64,000 nt of DNA. Source: WRGT01 sp942493035 (lineage in GTDB: Bacteria > Spirochaetota > UBA4802 > UBA5550). Of this stretch, positions 1-7,482 are shown in pieces. Where the stretch lies: contig OW818666.1 in the NCBI GenBank assembly GCA_942493035.1, positions 4,278,001 through 4,342,000 of the forward strand. Direction: 5' to 3'. The stretch's first letter is position 1. Each line of letters starts with the position of its first letter. A program made the translations under genes and the position numbers. A model generated the notes under the pieces. That model saw only the letters and a list, made by a program, of their open reading frames with translations, was not told the origin of the DNA and did no database searches.

Positions 1-816
1 GGTGCTATTATGCACTTTATATTCAGGAAAGAGGAGATCGCTAAAGTTAAAGCTGCGATGTATACACCGGAAGCTGTTGTATCGAGACCGCTATGGAAGG
101 ATATTATCTATTTCGGTTCAATGGTTGCTATTCTTGTTTTTGCGAACTGGGGCAAGTCGGCGGATAGTTCAGGATTCTGGCATTTTATGTTCGCCTTTAA
201 GTGGTATTTCACTTCAGTATCAGCGCTAATTTTTGCTTCTGTAGTTGTTTTATGGTATGGTGTAAAACCGTGGAAGATGGCTCTTGTTGTAATTCCCGCG
301 GCTTCTCTTGGATTTATATTCCCTCATGAACCTGTAATTGCATTTGCTGCAGGTACTATAGGACTTTCAGTTATTACAAGTACCGACAAGGGTGAATCTG
401 GAGAATGGTTCGGTTCTACATGGGGATTTGCAAAACAGATTACGCCTCTTCTTCTAGGGGGAGTTTTAGTCTCAGGTTTTCTTCTTGGGAGACCGGGGCA
501 TGAGGGGATTATACCCGCAGTATGGGTATCAGATCTTGTAGGTGGGAATTCTCTATCAGCAAACTTTTTTGCTTCAATTGTAGGTGCATTTATGTATTTT
601 GCAACACTTACTGAAGTGCCGATTGTTCAGGGACTTATAGGAAGCGGAATGGGGAAGGGACCCGCACTTGCACTGCTTCTTGCAGGACCAGCTCTCTCTC
701 TGCCGAGTATGATTGTAATAAACAGTTATATAGGTCCGAAGAAGACTATTGTTTACTGCACGTTGGTTGTAATTATGGCAACAATAAGCGGTATGATTTT
801 CGGAGCATTTTTTTAA
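1..816 (+). CDS. Permease of the UPF0718/ArsP-like type, 5'-truncated by window edge
   Basis: The reading frame is open to base 1 (the first in-frame ATG is at 10), so the protein begins outside the window. The visible 270 residues contain several hydrophobic segments separated by short loops, plus Gly-rich stretches such as GTIGLSVITS and LLLAGPALSLPSM, which fit the C-terminal half of the COG0701 permeases. These inner-membrane proteins often sit in arsenic operons directly upstream of a small CxxC thioredoxin, and that is the arrangement here (next gene at 879). The likely job is export of a metalloid or an organoarsenical, but the substrate is inferred from context only. The family call is fairly confident; the substrate is not. 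Confidence 0.72.
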   Translation, partial: GAIMHFIFRKEEIAKVKAAMYTPEAVVSRPLWKDIIYFGSMVAILVFANWGKSADSSGFWHFMFAFKWYFTSVSALIFASVVVLWYGVKPWKMALVVIPAASLGFIFPHEPVIAFAAGTIGLSVITSTDKGESGEWFGSTWGFAKQITPLLLGGVLVSGFLLGRPGHEGIIPAVWVSDLVGGNSLSANFFASIVGAFMYFATLTEVPIVQGLIGSGMGKGPALALLLAGPALSLPSMIVINSYIGPKKTIVYCTLVVIMATISGMIFGAFF

Positions 817-878
817 AATGCTTTAACCCATTTATTAAAGAGGGTTATGGAAACAAATATTAAATAGGGGATATGAAA

Positions 879-1115
879 ATGTATAAAATTGAAGTGCTGG
901 GTACAGGATGTGCAAAGTGCAACAAACTTGAGGAAACAGCGAGAAAAGCTGCCGATGAACTCGGTGTTGAATATGAAGTCGTAAAGGTTAAAAATATCGA
1001 TGACATTATGAACTACGGGGTTATGATTACACCGGCTCTTGTTGTTAATGGAGTTGTTAAGGTTGCGGGAAAAGTTCCGGCAGTAGATGAAGTAAAGAAG
1101 ATGATTCAGGGATAG
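879..1115 (+). CDS. Small thioredoxin-like redox-active disulfide protein
   Basis: A 78-residue single-domain thioredoxin fold with the motif TGCAKC (Cys11 and Cys14 from this start), followed by the typical cis-Pro segment ITPALVVNG. It matches the family of glutaredoxin-size 'redox-active disulfide protein 2' found beside COG0701 permeases. An ATG at 873 also exists in frame, but the AGGGG Shine-Dalgarno sequence at 866-870 is only 2 nt from it and 8 nt from the ATG at 879, so 879 is preferred. It lies about 60 bp downstream of the permease, probably co-transcribed. The protein should be cytoplasmic; its redox partner is unknown. Confidence 0.8.
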   Translation: MYKIEVLGTGCAKCNKLEETARKAADELGVEYEVVKVKNIDDIMNYGVMITPALVVNGVVKVAGKVPAVDEVKKMIQG

Positions 1116-1116
1116 T

Positions 1117-1290
1117 GCGTCCGCCCCGCCCCCACTGGCCTCTGGCCATCTCCCCCATGAATGGGAGGAGAGGAGAGTCGGATTTTTTTGTTGGATTGTA
1201 GAGACGCAGCATGCTGCGTCTCTATGGAATATTTTGTATTCCCCCTTCCTCCGTCTCATCACGGGGAAGGTGCCCGATAGGGCGGATGGG
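1117..1290. repeat. Dispersed intergenic repeat R1, copy a, containing a 26-bp palindrome
   Basis: The gap starts with a CCGCCCC...GGCCATCTCCCCCAT block and ends with its approximate inverse (GGGGAAGGTGCCC...GGGCGGATGGGG). The same blocks occur near 5790-5923 and 31408-31545. In the middle, 1199-1224 is a perfect palindrome centred on GCAGCATGCTGC. No coding capacity is evident. Confidence 0.7.
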
Positions 1291-1334
1291 GAGGGCTGTT
1301 GAAAATTAAACTAAATTTTAAAGGAGTATATAAA

Positions 1335-1757
1335 ATGGGTTCATGTGATTGTAATTCTGGTATAAAAATAATTTATTCATGTTCAGGTGCGGCGGATGTG
1401 GGTGAACTTGCTGATAGAGCCGTACGTCAGCTTCGCAAAGATGTAGTTGCACAGGGTTCATGCATTGCGGCAATTGGTGCTGATCTTTCAGGTTATGTGC
1501 AGTCTGCAAAGGGTGCGGATATGGTAATTGCAGTCGACGGATGTTCAGTTGGATGTACAAGATTGAATCTTGAAAAGATCGGGGTTACACCTGTTGCAAT
1601 TGATATTACCGGTTTGGGTTATAAGAAAGGTGAATCTCCATTTTCAGAACAGCTTCTTTCCAGTGTAGTTAATGATATAAAAAAAGTATTAAGCGGCGAT
1701 GTGAAAAAAGAGGAAATTAAAAAACCGGTATCAGGGGGATGCGGCTGCTGCAGCTGA
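1335..1757 (+). CDS. DGC-domain putative zinc-binding protein
   Basis: The 140-residue protein carries the DGC signature (AVDGCSVGCT), an N-terminal Cys pair (GSCDCNSG) and a C-terminal GGCGCCS tail. Together these match the DGC family (PF08859), small cysteine-rich proteins often found in arsenic or mercury gene clusters. The open frame reaches back to 1299, but an AAAGGAG ribosome site at 1320-1326 points to the ATG at 1335. It is flanked by thioredoxin-like genes, suggesting a role in thiol or metalloid handling. Its biochemical function is not established, and I infer only participation in the island. Confidence 0.72.
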   Translation: MGSCDCNSGIKIIYSCSGAADVGELADRAVRQLRKDVVAQGSCIAAIGADLSGYVQSAKGADMVIAVDGCSVGCTRLNLEKIGVTPVAIDITGLGYKKGESPFSEQLLSSVVNDIKKVLSGDVKKEEIKKPVSGGCGCCS

Positions 1758-1794
1758 TAGTCGTTAAAAATATGAAGTAACTATTTAATCCTAG

Positions 1795-1833
1795 CCGGAG
1801 TCGTATTATGCTACTCCGGATTATTATTTTTTA
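1795..1833 (+). terminator. Rho-independent terminator-like hairpin
   Basis: CCGGAGT at 1795-1801 pairs with ACTCCGG at 1813-1819 and is followed by a T-rich run ending at 1833. It lies between the DGC gene and the next thioredoxin gene, so it would end or attenuate the first transcript of the island. Confidence 0.6.
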
Positions 1834-1845
1834 AAGAGGTTCTGA

Positions 1846-2340
1846 ATGAAAAAATATTCTAAAACTATGTTTCTTGTTCTTGTTGCGGCACTATTAGTGG
1901 TTGGGGTGCCATATATTAAAACTCCCGGGAGCTGCGGATTGACTCTTCCACTTGCTTTTACCGGTGCGATCTTCGGGTGCAGCGGCGAGAAACAGCCTTC
2001 ACAGCAGTCCGATGTTAATGATAAGTCCATGGCTGTTGCTTCTGAAAATAAATCAGAACTTAAAGTAACATTTGTCGAGCTCGGATCTGAAAACTGTATG
2101 CCATGCAGAATGATGAAACCGGTTTTGGAAAAAGTAACAAAGCAGTACACAGGTCAGGTTAAAGTTGTTTATCATGACGTAATGACTGAAGCTGGAAGAT
2201 CTGAAGGATCTAGATATCGAATCCGCGTAATTCCAACACAGGTTTTTCTTGATAATACAGGCAAAGAATTTTTCCGGCATGAAGGCTTTTTCTCCTTCGA
2301 AGAAATTGACAGAGTCCTCAGGCAGAAGGGTGTCAATTAA
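1846..2340 (+). CDS. Membrane-anchored thioredoxin-family protein
   Basis: The 164-residue protein has an N-terminal hydrophobic anchor (about residues 8-24), a low-complexity linker, and a thioredoxin domain with the active site ENCMPC (Cys84, Cys87) and a cis-Pro segment VIPTQVF. It should face the periplasm. The stop codon overlaps by one base the ATG of the CcdA-like gene (TAATG at 2338-2342), a sign of translational coupling. Thioredoxin plus CcdA pairs carry electrons across the inner membrane from cytoplasmic thioredoxin. In arsenic islands such pairs are common, but the exact client is unknown. Confidence 0.83.
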   Translation: MKKYSKTMFLVLVAALLVVGVPYIKTPGSCGLTLPLAFTGAIFGCSGEKQPSQQSDVNDKSMAVASENKSELKVTFVELGSENCMPCRMMKPVLEKVTKQYTGQVKVVYHDVMTEAGRSEGSRYRIRVIPTQVFLDNTGKEFFRHEGFFSFEEIDRVLRQKGVN

Positions 2341-3047
2341 TGCTGCTGGATTTTTTTGTTGAGTTATCTTCAATGCTCTCTTCATCCCCGGGAATTGCCG
2401 TTACCGGCTCATTCCTCTGGGGTATAGCCAGTATGCTTCTCTCTCCATGTCATCTAGCAAGCATTCCGCTTATTGTGGGATATATCGATTCACAGGGTGA
2501 TATGAAGACAACACGTGCAGCTCTTATTGCCGCATTATTCTCGTCAGGTATCCTTATTACTATTGCAGTTATCGGCGTTATAACCGGTCTGGCCGGACGA
2601 TTGATGGGGGATATCGGTCAGTATGGAAATATAGTTGTAGCTCTGCTGATGATTTTAATAGGTTTATATCTGCTGGGAATTATTCCAATCCCTTTTCTTG
2701 ATAACGGGATAAATCAACCCGGTATCAAGAAGAAGGGGCTCCTTTCAGCTTTTCTCCTCGGTTTATTTTTCGGTCTTGCGCTTGGCCCTTGCAGTTTTGC
2801 CTATATGGCACCGATGCTTGGTGTAGCTTTTACAGTCGCATCTTCAGATCTATTGTATGCTGTAATACTTGTCGGAGCTTATGCTGTCGGGCATTGCCTG
2901 ATAATCATTATTGCAGGCACATTTACAGGTGTTGTGCAGCACATGCTTAAGTGGAATGAAGAATCTAAAGGTGCCAGGTATCTTAAAAAAGCCTGCGGAG
3001 TTCTTGTTATCTGTTCCGCAATTTATATGCTTTTAAATTCACTATGA
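2340..3047 (+). CDS. ccdA: CcdA/DsbD-like transmembrane thiol-disulfide transporter
   Basis: A 235-residue membrane protein of about six segments with the two family cysteines in the expected contexts: SPCHLAS (Cys37, first helix) and GPCSFAYMAPM (Cys151, fourth helix). These two cysteines are the electron-relay pair of CcdA. It is translationally coupled to the upstream anchored thioredoxin, so the two most likely form one reductase pathway delivering electrons to the periplasm. The length is normal for CcdA. Whether it serves cytochrome maturation or metalloid redox chemistry cannot be told, but the location inside an arsenic island favours the latter. Confidence 0.85.
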   Translation: MLLDFFVELSSMLSSSPGIAVTGSFLWGIASMLLSPCHLASIPLIVGYIDSQGDMKTTRAALIAALFSSGILITIAVIGVITGLAGRLMGDIGQYGNIVVALLMILIGLYLLGIIPIPFLDNGINQPGIKKKGLLSAFLLGLFFGLALGPCSFAYMAPMLGVAFTVASSDLLYAVILVGAYAVGHCLIIIIAGTFTGVVQHMLKWNEESKGARYLKKACGVLVICSAIYMLLNSL

Positions 3048-3098
3048 CATTATTTATAGTTATATTTGTTCCAGATAAAAGTCAGGTACACAATAATT

Positions 3099-4184
3099 AT
3101 GAAAACATATTATTACTTAATATTTAAAATTATTGCTGGTGCGGTAATACCGCTTTTATTTCTTTCTGTTTTTTCCTGTACCGCTTTACAGCAGTATATT
3201 GATAAATCAGGAATAGAATCGTCATGCAAAGATATAATGAAACATTACACTCCCGGAAATCCAGAGGAGCTTTCCGTATTTGCACGGAATTTTTCTTTAT
3301 CTGCTTCAACAGAACCATTTGATCCGGGGATACCTGAAGTTAAAGAAATTGGTAAATGGAAACTCCATATCCCGGAGGTGAATGGACTAATTCAGGAAAA
3401 ATTATTCTTTAATACTCCGCTGTCCGATCAGACTCATTCCGCTGATAAACTTGTTCTTTATCTTTATCGTAATGAACAACAGAAGAAAAGGAAAGTATTA
3501 CTTTTTATACCGGGGATGGGAGTTTCGGATCACGCGCTTTTTTTTATTAAAAACTTTTTCACAGAGATTATTAAAAGAGGATATACTCTGGCTGTTTATA
3601 TCCCGCCATATCATCTTGATAGATTACCTGCTGGAGCAGAAGCAGGTGATGGATTCTTCACTCATGATACTGTGAGAAATTCTAAGATGATCACTGGATG
3701 CACTTCAGAGATAAGAAGTGCTGTAGAATTCTTCAGATCACAGGGTGCTGCGGATATATCTGCATGGGGAGGATCAATGGGGGCATCTTTTCTGCTTTTA
3801 TCAGCACAGTTCGAAAAATACTCTCATCTGACTGTAATGATACCGGTTCTGGACTGGAATTCATTACTGCTTGATAATCCCGGTTTCTGCATTCTTAAAC
3901 AACGGCTGCTTTCAGATGGTTATAACGATGAGACTCTTCGTAAAGTTTATAATCTGGTTTCTCCATTGAACTATAAAGTCTTAACAGAACCTGAAAGAGT
4001 ATTATTTATGACAGCCGGATTTGATCAGCTTACATCTATGACGCTTACAGAAAAATACCTTGTGACGCATCAGAATCCATTAACAAAAATTTATAATAGG
4101 AGCCATTCTACTATTCTGACTGACTACGATATTTATAAGGATTATGCCCTTCAGCTTGATCTGTGGGATAAGATTGATAATTGA
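3099..4184 (+). CDS. Alpha/beta-hydrolase-fold lipoprotein
   Basis: From the ATG at 3099 the N-terminus is a lipoprotein signal with Cys27 in the lipobox-like LSVFSC. The frame extends back to a TTG at 3066 without a good ribosome site. The catalytic core shows the nucleophile elbow WGGSMGA (Ser226) and a likely catalytic His in NRSHSTIL near the C-terminus, giving an alpha/beta hydrolase of 361 residues. Similarity to the ABHD18/DUF2048 group is possible, but I recognise it only weakly. It sits between the ccdA gene and arsR, and its promoter and the arsR operator occupy separate gaps, so a role in arsenic resistance is not implied. Confidence 0.65.
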   Translation: MKTYYYLIFKIIAGAVIPLLFLSVFSCTALQQYIDKSGIESSCKDIMKHYTPGNPEELSVFARNFSLSASTEPFDPGIPEVKEIGKWKLHIPEVNGLIQEKLFFNTPLSDQTHSADKLVLYLYRNEQQKKRKVLLFIPGMGVSDHALFFIKNFFTEIIKRGYTLAVYIPPYHLDRLPAGAEAGDGFFTHDTVRNSKMITGCTSEIRSAVEFFRSQGAADISAWGGSMGASFLLLSAQFEKYSHLTVMIPVLDWNSLLLDNPGFCILKQRLLSDGYNDETLRKVYNLVSPLNYKVLTEPERVLFMTAGFDQLTSMTLTEKYLVTHQNPLTKIYNRSHSTILTDYDIYKDYALQLDLWDKIDN

Positions 4185-4235
4185 TTATTATAAATTTATA
4201 TTTTCTTCATAATTTCCCGCTATTATTTCTTGATT

Positions 4236-4273
4236 TATATTAGTATATACGTATATATGAATATACTAATATA
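4236..4273. promoter_or_regulatory. ArsR operator: perfect inverted repeat
   Basis: TATATTAGTATAT (4236-4248) and ATATACTAATATA (4261-4273) are exact reverse complements, with a 12-nt spacer. The site ends immediately before the AAAGGA ribosome site of arsR, so ArsR bound here would block its own and the exporter's transcription. Confidence 0.8.
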
Positions 4274-4286
4274 AAGGATCTATTCT

Positions 4287-4628
4287 ATGGAACTATATCA
4301 AGTTTTTAAAACTCTCGGGGATGTTCTTCGGATTAGAATTCTGAATCTTCTTATGGATAGAGAACTCTGTGTATGTGATATTGAATCAGTTCTGGATATA
4401 TCACAGGTTAATGCTTCAAGGCATCTATCGAAGATGAAGAATTCGGGAATTCTTGTATCGCGTAAAACTGCACAATGGGTTTATTATAAACTGAGTAATG
4501 AATTTGTCGAGTCGTATTCTGATCTTATAGAATCCCTGCGGATTGAGTTTGGGAAAAATCCTGTTTATAAAAAAGATATTAAAAATCTGAAAGCTTTGAA
4601 GAAAAAAAATACTGATGCGAAATGCTGA
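4287..4628 (+). CDS. arsR: ArsR-family arsenic-responsive repressor
   Basis: A 113-residue winged-helix protein whose helix-3 region reads ELCVCDIE, the classic arsenite-binding CxC of ArsR, followed by a recognition helix (SQVNASRHLSKMKNSGIL). A strong inverted repeat lies just upstream (4236-4273), consistent with autoregulation and derepression by arsenite. The ACR3 gene follows 61 bp downstream and is probably in the same transcript. A lone C-terminal Cys (DAKC) is also present; its role is unclear. Confidence 0.92.
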   Translation: MELYQVFKTLGDVLRIRILNLLMDRELCVCDIESVLDISQVNASRHLSKMKNSGILVSRKTAQWVYYKLSNEFVESYSDLIESLRIEFGKNPVYKKDIKNLKALKKKNTDAKC

Positions 4629-4689
4629 ACAGCAAATCAGAACATTAGAAATTATTAGTAGAATTCATTCAACCTGAGGTAAATACATT

Positions 4690-5772
4690 ATGGAACATTT
4701 AACAAAAAAATTATCATTTCTCGACCGGTATCTAACACTCTGGATTTTCGGAGCGATGGCGCTTGGTGTCATCACAGGATATGTATTTCAGGGACCTGTC
4801 GAGAGCTTTAATAAAGCATTAACCGTAGGAAAGCACACTAATCTTTTAATCGCCTTCGGACTTATTCTTATGATGTATCCGCCGCTTGCGAAAGTAAAAT
4901 ATGAACTGCTGCCTAAAGTGTTTGCCGATGGTAAAATTCTGGGGCTCTCACTGTTTCAGAACTGGATTGCAGGACCCATTATAATGTTTCTGCTTTCGGT
5001 TTCATTTTTCGGATTTATAGCACCTGCCATATTCGGACCTGATCCGAGATGGAGTTATTTTATGACAGGTCTTATTCTTGTTGGTATAGCAAGATGTATC
5101 GCCATGGTTTTAGTGTGGAACCAGCTTGCGGGAGGGAACAGCGAATATGGTGCCGGGCTTGTCGCGTTAAACAGTATTTTTCAGGTTCTTACATTCAGCA
5201 TTTATGCCTGGGTATTTGTAACAGTTTTACCTCCAATGTTTGGTCTCCAGGGAATGACTGTGGATGTATCTATTAAAGATATTTTTATAAGCGTTATAAT
5301 CTATCTGGGAATCCCTTTTGCCGCAGGTATTCTGAGCCGTGTTATTCTTCTGCCGATAAAAGGTCATGAGTGGTATGATCATGTGTTTGTTCCGAAAATA
5401 TCGCCGATAACCCTGATTGCTCTTCTTTTTACTATCATTGTAATGTTCAGTATGCAGGGGAACCAGATAATTAATCGGCCTCTTGATGTTCTGTGGATTG
5501 CTATTCCGCTGAGCTGTTATTTTGTTATAATGTTTATGTTCAGCTTCTTTATGGCCCGTAAACTCGGGGCTGACTACAGCAAAAGCGCGACTCTGGCTTT
5601 TACCGGTGCTGGGAACAACTTTGAACTTGCCATAGCCGTCGCAATTGCTGTTTTCGGAATATCTTCACCTATTGCATTTGCAACTGTTGTCGGCCCTCTT
5701 GTAGAGGTGCCGGTGCTTATAGGGCTGGTAAATATATCGCTTTATTTTAAGGAAAGATTTTTTCAGGAATAG
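4690..5772 (+). CDS. acr3: ACR3-family arsenite efflux transporter
   Basis: A 360-residue protein with about ten membrane segments of the BASS/ACR3 fold. Conserved features include the Cys in the GIARCIAMVLVWNQ segment, which is essential in characterised ACR3 proteins, and the TGAGNNFELAIAVAIAVFG block near the C-terminus. It exports arsenite using the membrane potential. The position directly after arsR and its operator gives a standard arsenic-inducible pair. A C-rich hairpin (CCTTCCCCAT at 5790-5799 with ATGGGGAAGG at 5806-5815) just downstream may end the transcript. Confidence 0.93.
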   Translation: MEHLTKKLSFLDRYLTLWIFGAMALGVITGYVFQGPVESFNKALTVGKHTNLLIAFGLILMMYPPLAKVKYELLPKVFADGKILGLSLFQNWIAGPIIMFLLSVSFFGFIAPAIFGPDPRWSYFMTGLILVGIARCIAMVLVWNQLAGGNSEYGAGLVALNSIFQVLTFSIYAWVFVTVLPPMFGLQGMTVDVSIKDIFISVIIYLGIPFAAGILSRVILLPIKGHEWYDHVFVPKISPITLIALLFTIIVMFSMQGNQIINRPLDVLWIAIPLSCYFVIMFMFSFFMARKLGADYSKSATLAFTGAGNNFELAIAVAIAVFGISSPIAFATVVGPLVEVPVLIGLVNISLYFKERFFQE

Positions 5773-5789
5773 CTTAAGTACTCAAAATC

Positions 5790-5924
5790 CCTTCCCCATC
5801 TCACCATGGGGAAGGTGCCCGGCGGGCGGATGGGGCGGGAAAAGTTATTAAAAATTCTCATTTTATCTAAAAAATGATGTAATATAATTATCTCCGCCCC
5901 CTCTGGCCTTTGGCCATCTCCCCC
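5790..5924. repeat. Dispersed intergenic repeat R1, copy b, split by an insertion sequence
   Basis: This copy opens with the hairpin at 5790-5815, followed by GGTGCCCGGCGGGCGGAT, and closes with CTGGCCTTTGGCCATCTC. The continuation, GGTGGAGAAA, is found at 7446-7455 on the far side of the IS50-like element. Rejoining the two halves recreates the sequence seen at 31420-31460. Confidence 0.7.
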
Positions 5925-5933
5925 ATAAAAAAT

Positions 5934-7436
5934 CTAATCATTACCCACATTTCTAAGTTTTTTAGAGATGTGGGTAAAAAAGTTATATTAATTTAAATAT
6001 CTGTGCTAATTTATGGTTGGATTAATCTTCAGGAAGAATAATCCATGAATAAAAAATTAAATCTGTCGGATGAAATTAGAAATAATACAATCAATGATAA
6101 GAGGATAAGAAGTCGATTGGCAAAAACTATTGATCAATTATCGCAATATCCCAATCATTCGATTCCTCAAGCATGCAAAAAACCGTCAGAAATAAAAGGG
6201 GCATATCGATTGTTAGACAATAAAAAAGTTACTCCCGAAGGAATATTGTCCGGACATAAAGAAGCAACCAGAGTAAGAATGGCTGAACATAAAATTGTAT
6301 TACTTGTACAGGATACAACTGATTTCAATTACACCAGACCTTCTGCTATAAAAGGAATGGGGGATCATGCGGCATCTCCTAATAGTAAAGGTTTATTACT
6401 CCATAGTACTCTTGCTGTAACACCGGAAGGTGTACCTCTGGGTTTATTATTTCAAAAGTATTGGACACGAGATCCAGAAGAAAAAGGAAAAAAGAATAAA
6501 AGGAAAGAGCTTCCCGTTGAAGAGAAGGAAAGTTTTCGCTGGATAGAAGCCATGGAAGAAAGCACTTCCGATATTCCGGATGGTGTAATAACAGTAACTG
6601 TAGCAGATCGCGAAGCAGATTTTTTTGATTTATTTAGAAGAAGCAAAGAGCTCAAACAAGATATACTGATAAGAGCTATCGGCAATCGGAAAGTCAATAG
6701 TGAAGAAAATTCTTTGATTAAAACAATTGAAGCAGCAGAAATTGCCGGAAAAATCAAGGTTTTCATACCAAGGGATGCAAATTCTAAATTGCCGGAGAGA
6801 GAAGTGGAGTTGGAAATTAAATTCCGCACACTCCAGTTAAAGCCGACATATTATTCAACAGATTCAAAAAACTCACAGTTCATAGAACTTGACGCTTTAT
6901 ATGCCAGGGAGATAAATCCAGCACTGGATGAAAAACCAATAGAATGGTTATTGCTCTCATCAATACCAATTTTGACCATTGAAGATGCGGTAGAAAGACT
7001 CGGCTGGTATAGGCAGAGATGGAAGATTGAAAGATTTCATTTTACTCTCAAGAGCGGATGCAAAGTTGAAGAGCTGCAACTTGAAACTATAGAGCGTATT
7101 GAAAACGCACTTTCTCTATATTCGATTGTTTCATGGAAATTATTATGGCTGGTCTATGAGAGCAGAATCAAACCTGATGAATCTTGTGAGATTGTATTAG
7201 AAGAATACGAATGGCATGCATTATATTGTATGGTAAAACAGAAAAAAGATTTTCCAAAGAAGCCTCCAACTCTAAAAGAAGCATCAATGATGATAGCAAG
7301 ATTAGGTGGTTTCATGTGTCGCAAGGGTGATGGTGATCCTGGTGTTAAGGTCATGTGGCGTGGACTTCAGCGTTTGAATGATGTATCTTCTGTATGGTCT
7401 ATTATAACTCATACAGAAGATGTGGGTAATGATTAG
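5934..7436 (+). mobile_element. IS4-family (IS50-type) insertion sequence, complete
   Basis: The ends are 19-bp inverted repeats differing at one base: 5934-5952 (starts CTAATCATTACCCACAT) and 7418-7436. The flanks 5925-5933 and 7437-7445 are both ATAAAAAAT, a 9-bp target duplication as expected for the Tn5/IS50 group. The left end also forms a hairpin (5941-5956 with 5962-5977) that repeats part of the terminal sequence. The element is 1503 bp and sits inside an R1 repeat copy. Confidence 0.92.
6045..7436 (+). CDS. IS4-family Tn5-like transposase
   Basis: A 463-residue transposase aligned by motif to Tn5 Tnp. The catalytic triad is visible: Asp90 in LLVQDTTDFNY, Asp188 in VADREADFFD, and Glu329 in the Y-(2)-R-(3)-E-(6)-K signature (Tyr322, Arg325, Glu329, Lys336). 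The N-terminal region has the Tn5-type DNA-binding segment IKGAYRLLDN. The TAG stop is formed by the last three bases of the element, so the right inverted repeat encodes the C-terminus. No frameshift is present, and the copy looks active. Confidence 0.93.
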   Translation: MNKKLNLSDEIRNNTINDKRIRSRLAKTIDQLSQYPNHSIPQACKKPSEIKGAYRLLDNKKVTPEGILSGHKEATRVRMAEHKIVLLVQDTTDFNYTRPSAIKGMGDHAASPNSKGLLLHSTLAVTPEGVPLGLLFQKYWTRDPEEKGKKNKRKELPVEEKESFRWIEAMEESTSDIPDGVITVTVADREADFFDLFRRSKELKQDILIRAIGNRKVNSEENSLIKTIEAAEIAGKIKVFIPRDANSKLPEREVELEIKFRTLQLKPTYYSTDSKNSQFIELDALYAREINPALDEKPIEWLLLSSIPILTIEDAVERLGWYRQRWKIERFHFTLKSGCKVEELQLETIERIENALSLYSIVSWKLLWLVYESRIKPDESCEIVLEEYEWHALYCMVKQKKDFPKKPPTLKEASMMIARLGGFMCRKGDGDPGVKVMWRGLQRLNDVSSVWSIITHTEDVGND

Positions 7437-7482
7437 ATAAAAAATGGTGGAGAAAAAAATGTGACATGAAAAGGTAAACAAT

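Noticed and set aside
813..1262. 149-codon minus-strand frame across the first repeat
   Set aside because: It runs antisense through the thioredoxin gene and the R1 repeat; the plus-strand gene has the ribosome site and motifs.
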